In this document: positions 59,479-64,000 of the stretch, in pieces
Layout of the letters: every line of letters starts with the position of its first letter
Position numbering within the stretch: the first letter of the stretch is position 1
Source of the DNA: Kineosporia mesophila
GTDB lineage: Bacteria > Actinomycetota > Actinomycetes > Actinomycetales > Kineosporiaceae
Reading direction: 5' to 3'
NCBI RefSeq assembly: GCF_021129235.1
Contig: NZ_JAJOMA010000001.1
Span: 62,001-126,000 of the forward strand
Length of the DNA: 64,000 nt
Notes under the pieces: generated by a model
The model's database searches: none
What the model was told of the DNA's origin: nothing
What the model saw: only the letters and a program-made list of their open reading frames with translations
Made by a program: the position numbers and the translations under genes

Positions 59479-59635
59479 GGCGCTGGGCGGTCGTGGTCCG
59501 TGGCTCCGGCCCGGCCGTGGCGGAGCGCTACGAGGTGCGCTCTCTGCGTCGTGAAGCCGGTTCGTGATGTCTCGCGGGCCGGGGGTGCACCGCCGAAATG
59601 CGCGCCCCGGGCCCCGGTAGTGCCACACTCGGGGG

Positions 59636-60316
59636 GTGAGTGTGCGTTACGACTGCGCCCTGGAAGTTCAGCGTTCGCGCGGGATCGCCAAAGCCGCCGA
59701 CGTCGTCGCGGAAGGTGATCTCGTCGTCCTGCCGACCGACACCGTGTACGGCATCGGCTGCGACGCCTTCGACGCCGAGGCGGTGTCAGCCCTGCTCGCG
59801 GCCAAGGGCCGGGGGCGGGCCATGCCCCCGCCCGTGCTGGTGCCGCACGTGCGCACGCTGGACGGCATCGCCGCGGGCATCACCCCCGACATCCGGGCGC
59901 TGGCCGAGGCGTTCTGGCCCGGCGCCCTGACGATCATCACCCGCGCGCAGCCCACGCTGCGCTGGGACCTGGGCGAGACCAACGGCACCGTGGCGCTGCG
60001 CATGCCGCTGCACCCGGTGGCGCTGGAACTGCTCGAGCGCACCGGGCCGATGGCGGTGTCCAGTGCCAACCTCACCGGTCATGACGCCGCACTGACCGCG
60101 CAGCAGGCGCAGGACATGCTCGGTGACTCGGTGGCGGTCTACCTCGACGGGGGAGAGGCCGAGCTGGGGGTCGCCTCGACCATCGTCGACTGCACCTCGG
60201 GCACCCCCCGGGTGGTCCGGCAGGGTGCGGTGGCGCTGGAAGACCTGCGCTCGGTCGTGCCCTCCACGCTCGGTCTCGGCGAGGCCCCCGACGAAGAGGT
60301 GGAACAGACGCAGTGA
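59636..60316 (+). CDS. threonylcarbamoyl-AMP synthase (Sua5/YrdC family)
   Basis: 226 residues from GTG 59636 (GGGGGG upstream). YrdC domain making threonylcarbamoyl-AMP from threonine, bicarbonate and ATP for tRNA t6A37: LVVLPTDTVYGIGCDAF, KGRGRAMPPPVLV, FWPGALTIITRA and GPMAVSSANLTG. The usual basic KxR site reads KGRGRAMP. No separate Sua5 C-terminal domain, so the short TsaC form. It follows prmC by 157 bases and overlaps wecA (GTGA). Confidence 0.92.
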   Translation: MSVRYDCALEVQRSRGIAKAADVVAEGDLVVLPTDTVYGIGCDAFDAEAVSALLAAKGRGRAMPPPVLVPHVRTLDGIAAGITPDIRALAEAFWPGALTIITRAQPTLRWDLGETNGTVALRMPLHPVALELLERTGPMAVSSANLTGHDAALTAQQAQDMLGDSVAVYLDGGEAELGVASTIVDCTSGTPRVVRQGAVALEDLRSVVPSTLGLGEAPDEEVEQTQ

Positions 60317-61638
60317 GGGGTTACCTCTTCGTCCTCCTGATCGCCGCGACGGTCACCTACCTGACCACCCCGGCGGTCCGGCGCCTGTCCCGCCGGATGG
60401 GCGCGGTCACCGCCCCGCGTGAGCGCGACGTGCACACCGTGCCGATCCCGCGCCTGGGCGGCGCCGCCATCTATGCCGGCATCGCCATCGCGATGCTCAC
60501 CGCGTCGCAGGTGAAGTTCTTCGAGGGGGTCTTCGACGGTCGCACGGCCTACGTGGCCCTGTTGTCGGCCGGCGCGGTCTGTCTTCTGGGGGTCTTCGAC
60601 GACCTCTGGGAGCTGGACGCTGTGACGAAGGCGGCCGGGCAGATGCTCGCCGCGGGAATCATGGCCTGGCAGGGCATCCAGCTGGTCTCCCTGCCGATCT
60701 TCGGCACCTTCATCCCGAGTCGCATGCTCCTGATCTTCGTCACCGTGGTGGCGATCATGGTGACGATCAATGCGGTCAACTTCGTCGACGGGCTGGACGG
60801 GCTCGCGGCCGGCATGGTGGCGATCGCCGGATCGGCGTTCTTCGTCTATTCGTACCTGCTCGCCCGCGACTCCTCGCCGAACGACTACGCCTCGCTGGCG
60901 TCCGTGCTCACCGCCGCGCTCGTCGGCGCGTGCCTGGGCTTCCTGCCGCACAACTTCAACCCGGCCCGGATCTTCATGGGTGACAGCGGCTCCATGCTGC
61001 TGGGCCTGCTGATGGCCACCTCCACGGTGGCGATCACCGGCACGGTCGAGCCCTCGACGCTGGAAGAGGCCCGGATCATGCCGGCCTTCCTGCCGTTGCT
61101 GCTGCCGCTCGCCGTGCTCGCGCTACCGCTCATCGATCTGATGCTGGCGATCATCCGGCGCACCCGGGCGGGCAAGATGCCTTGGCAGCCGGACAAATTG
61201 CACCTGCACCACCGCATGCTCAGCCTGGGCCACAGCCACGCCGGCGCCGTGCTCATCCTCTACTTCTGGACCGCCACCGTCGGTTTCGGAGTGGCCCTGT
61301 TCGCACTGGTCAGCCCGCGCAAGGCGATCCTGGTCGGGGGCACGGCCGTGGTCTTCGCCCTCTTCCTCACGGTCGGCCCGCGCCGCTGGCGCCGGATGGC
61401 GGCCACCGCCGTCCCGGGGGCCGGGCCCCGCACCGCGACCGTGGTGATCCCGGCCGAGCCGGGTCTGCCGCGGGCGGCGGACGACCCGGACCTCACCACC
61501 GAGCCCCGGGGGGCGGCGAAACCGAGCGCGCGCCAGGTTCGTTCACCGGGGGCGGCTCAAGACCCCGCCGGGGACGACCGTTCCGACACCCACCGTGACG
61601 GGGCCGGCACCGTGAACTCTGCAATGAACGGATCGTGA
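60313..61638 (+). CDS. wecA: polyprenyl-phosphate GlcNAc-1-phosphate transferase (WecA/Rfe type)
   Basis: 441 residues, GTG overlapping the previous stop. Eleven or so membrane helices with the MraY/WecA catalytic blocks VFDDLWELDAVTK, NAVNFVDGLDGLAAG, FNPARIFMGDSGSMLLG and the HLHHRML loop. Transfers GlcNAc-1-P to decaprenyl phosphate, starting arabinogalactan- or teichoic-type wall polymers. The cytoplasmic C-terminal tail of about 75 residues is disordered. Placed before atpI as in many actinobacteria. Confidence 0.93.
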   Translation: MRGYLFVLLIAATVTYLTTPAVRRLSRRMGAVTAPRERDVHTVPIPRLGGAAIYAGIAIAMLTASQVKFFEGVFDGRTAYVALLSAGAVCLLGVFDDLWELDAVTKAAGQMLAAGIMAWQGIQLVSLPIFGTFIPSRMLLIFVTVVAIMVTINAVNFVDGLDGLAAGMVAIAGSAFFVYSYLLARDSSPNDYASLASVLTAALVGACLGFLPHNFNPARIFMGDSGSMLLGLLMATSTVAITGTVEPSTLEEARIMPAFLPLLLPLAVLALPLIDLMLAIIRRTRAGKMPWQPDKLHLHHRMLSLGHSHAGAVLILYFWTATVGFGVALFALVSPRKAILVGGTAVVFALFLTVGPRRWRRMAATAVPGAGPRTATVVIPAEPGLPRAADDPDLTTEPRGAAKPSARQVRSPGAAQDPAGDDRSDTHRDGAGTVNSAMNGS

Positions 61639-61640
61639 AC

Positions 61641-62084
61641 ATGTCCGACCCGAAAAACAGCCTGATCAAGGTCTCGCGCCAGCCTGAACCTGTGTCCGCG
61701 CTGTGGCTTGCAGCACTTCTGCCCTCCCTTGCGCTGGGCGGCCTGACCACCGTGGTGGCCTGGGTGGTGGGCCACGACGAAGGGCTTTCGGCCCTCCTGG
61801 GGCTCGGCCTCGCACTGGTAGCACTGACTCTCACGTCGATGTTGCACTGGCAGATCCGGATGACCGACCCGACCTTCGGGATGATCTTCGCCCTCACCAC
61901 GTACGGCCTGGTCATGGCCCTGATGTGGGCTGTCTACCTCTCGCTCGACGACGTGGATTGGGTCAATGGCCCCAGTACGGCGTTCGGTCTGCTGGCCGGT
62001 GTTCTGGGCTGGGCCGGAGGTCTGATGCGCGGAGCGCTCAAGCTTCGCGAGCCGGTGTACGACGAGAAAGAGGCACGCGATTAA
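61641..62084 (+). CDS. atpI: ATP synthase accessory protein I
   Basis: 147 residues from ATG 61641. Four hydrophobic helices (LWLAALLPSLALGGLTTVVA, ALLGLGLALVALTLTSML, MIFALTTYGLVMALMWAVYL, AFGLLAGVLGWAGGL). Position before atpB and size fit AtpI, which helps assemble the c-ring. Sequence alone is weak evidence, as the family is poorly conserved. Confidence 0.75.
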   Translation: MSDPKNSLIKVSRQPEPVSALWLAALLPSLALGGLTTVVAWVVGHDEGLSALLGLGLALVALTLTSMLHWQIRMTDPTFGMIFALTTYGLVMALMWAVYLSLDDVDWVNGPSTAFGLLAGVLGWAGGLMRGALKLREPVYDEKEARD

Positions 62085-62387
62085 CCCGATCGGGTGTGTG
62101 ACCACAGACCTTCGAGGATGTGCTGCTGGCCCCTTGTGAGGGGGTGCCGACAGAACCGCCCTACATGACTGATAGTGTCAATCCAGATGGATGACGAGTC
62201 GACCCTGCTGAGGGCACCCGCCATAACTGCGGTGTGCCTGTTGAAGGAACCCGCCGGCTACGAGCTGTAACGCCCGAGCCCGTCCTCCCCCTGAACCTGT
62301 TACACCCGTGACCCTGCTGCCAGCGCCTGCAAGCGAGCGGTTGGCTGCAACCCCGCAATGAAGCACCTGAGTCCTGGAGGAGCGACC
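62085..62387. other. atp operon leader, no gene seen
   Basis: About 300 bases between atpI and atpB. It contains a small GGCCCCTTGTGAGGGGGTGCC hairpin-like segment at about 62128-62150 and TGATAGTGT near 62170 that may be a -10. The main ATP synthase promoter probably lies here. Confidence 0.4.
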
Positions 62388-63173
62388 GTGATTCAACTGG
62401 CCGCCGGCGGCGGCGAGAGCTACGAGGCTCCGACCATCGCCGAGTTCTGGCAGCCACTGGTCGGTGACGGCGCATTCGCCCTCACCCGTTCAATGGTCGT
62501 GTTCGCTGTCGTCGCCATTGTCATCTCGGTCGTGCTGCTGAGCATCACGTCGAAGCTCAAGGTGGTGCCGGGCAAGGCGCAGTTCCTGGTCGAGGGCACC
62601 TACGGGCTGGTCCGTAACGGCCTGGCGCGCGACATCATCGGCGCGGAGAAGTTCAAGCCGTTCCTGCCGCTGCTCTTCGCGCTGTTCACCGTGATCCTGG
62701 TGAACAACCTGATGGGCGTCACGCCGTTCATCACCTTCCCGACGTTCAGCCGGATCGGCTACGCGATCGTCCTGACCGCGATCGTCTACTTCACCTACCA
62801 CGGTGTGTGGATCGCGCGGCTGGGCGTCATCGGCTGGCTGAAGAGCTTCGTGCCGCCGGGTCTTCCGGGCTGGATCGTTCCGTTCATGTGGGTCCTGGAG
62901 TTCATGACCTACGTGATCACCCGGCCGCTGACGCTCGCGCTGCGACTCTTCGGCAACATGTTCGCCGGTCACTTCATGCTGCTGATCTTCACCTTCGGCG
63001 GCGAGTACCTGCTCTTCCACGCTTCGGGCTTCCTGCCTGTCACTGGCGCCCTGGCCTACGTCTTCACCCTCGTCATGTACGGCTTCGAGGTTGTTGTCCA
63101 GTTCCTCCAGGCGTACGTCTTCGTGCTCCTGACCTGTGTGTACATCGCCGGTGCCGTCGCCGACGAGCACTGA
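62388..63173 (+). CDS. atpB: ATP synthase subunit a
   Basis: 261 residues from GTG 62388 with GGAGGAGC six bases upstream; ATG 62358 is less likely. Five to six membrane helices forming the proton half-channels, with FGNMFAGHFMLLIF carrying the region of the essential Arg (ITRPLTLALRLFGNMFAGH) and VVVQFLQAYVFVLLTCVYI at the end. First F0 gene of the operon. Confidence 0.96.
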   Translation: MIQLAAGGGESYEAPTIAEFWQPLVGDGAFALTRSMVVFAVVAIVISVVLLSITSKLKVVPGKAQFLVEGTYGLVRNGLARDIIGAEKFKPFLPLLFALFTVILVNNLMGVTPFITFPTFSRIGYAIVLTAIVYFTYHGVWIARLGVIGWLKSFVPPGLPGWIVPFMWVLEFMTYVITRPLTLALRLFGNMFAGHFMLLIFTFGGEYLLFHASGFLPVTGALAYVFTLVMYGFEVVVQFLQAYVFVLLTCVYIAGAVADEH

Positions 63174-63255
63174 TCTTCCGCCGGTGCTCGTCGTCGGACG
63201 CGCACTGACAATTGCCTGAGCCCCTCAGGCATCAACCGAAAGGCAGGAAACTGCA

Positions 63256-63465
63256 ATGACCGGCAACATCGCCTTCCTTGGCTACGGCATCGCTGCTATC
63301 GGTCCGGGTATCGGTATCGGCCTGATCTTCGCCGCGTACATCAACGGTGTGGCCCGCCAGCCGGAGTCCCGCAGCGTTCTTCAGACCATCGCCTTCACCG
63401 GCTTCGCCCTCACCGAGGCGCTGGCCATCCTGGGCCTGGTCTTCGCCTTCCTCTTCAAGTCCTGA
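63256..63465 (+). CDS. atpE: ATP synthase subunit c
   Basis: 69 residues, two helices: [20 protein letters not shown] and [20 protein letters not shown], joined by the RQPESR loop. Proton-carrying Glu54 in FALTEALAI. No sodium-site residues are obvious (no Q/E-S pattern at the first helix), so it is proton-driven. AGGAAA is seven bases before the ATG. Confidence 0.97.
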   Translation: MTGNIAFLGYGIAAIGPGIGIGLIFAAYINGVARQPESRSVLQTIAFTGFALTEALAILGLVFAFLFKS

Positions 63466-63485
63466 CCCCTCCACCCACGGTCTGA

Positions 63486-64000
<515 letters not shown>

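Overview
The window comes from a high-GC actinomycete. Supporting signs are strong G/C third-codon bias, frequent GTG starts, start-stop overlaps of the ATGA or TGATG type, a type VII (ESX) secretion locus with mycosin, and the actinobacterial order hom-thrC-thrB-rho-rpmE-prfA-prmC-sua5-wecA-atpI-atpB-atpE-atpF. A member of Kineosporiales or a relative is my guess. There is no rRNA or other marker to settle it.

Layout. (1) 0.2-6.2 kb: a phosphoketolase-acetate kinase operon (xfp-ackA), followed by a poorly kept stretch with a DUF4232-type lipoprotein and three broken genes: an alpha/beta-hydrolase stub behind an iron-box-like palindrome, a frameshifted membrane protein, and a gene tail with an in-frame stop. 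(2) 6.2-21.6 kb: an actinomycete integrative and conjugative element (AICE) of about 15.3 kb in the 3' end of tRNA-Arg(CCG), bounded by a 47-bp direct repeat. It carries integrase, excisionase, a primase-polymerase, a RepA-like helicase, an FtsK-like TraB translocase, small membrane proteins, an XRE regulator, a GntR/P-loop kinase fusion with a dehydrogenase, and a compositionally foreign 1139-residue NACHT ATPase with leucine-rich repeats. That last protein is NLR-like and is a probable anti-phage cargo gene. Short GGGGACA boxes cluster near both ends of the element. (3) 21.7-40 kb: a FadR-like regulator, then an ESX locus in three blocks: eccE-mycP (+), eccD-eccB-esx-esx (-), and eccC followed by a lipoprotein, an EspC-like protein, a 742-residue low-complexity protein, a beta-helix/EccA fusion and an unknown protein (+). 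(4) 40-49 kb: argS, lysA, a small XRE regulator, then mutA-mutB-UBP zinc finger-meaB (methylmalonyl-CoA mutase with its chaperone GTPase). (5) 49-51.2 kb: a histidine kinase and an OmpR-type regulator, convergent and sharing one TGATCA as both stop codons. (6) 51.3-64 kb: threonine biosynthesis, rho, translation and tRNA-modification genes, wecA and the start of the ATP synthase operon, cut by the window end inside atpF.

How it fits together. The chromosomal parts are ordinary housekeeping genes (Asp-family amino acids, propionyl-CoA carbon entry, transcription termination, peptide release, cell-envelope polyprenol glycosylation, ATP synthase). The accessory interest is in the AICE, with its NLR-like protein and its repeated boxes, and in the ESX locus, with its unusual substrate-like proteins and the EccA/beta-helix fusion. 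I saw no CRISPR array, rRNA or insertion sequence. All statements come from reading the sequence; no database search or computation was run.
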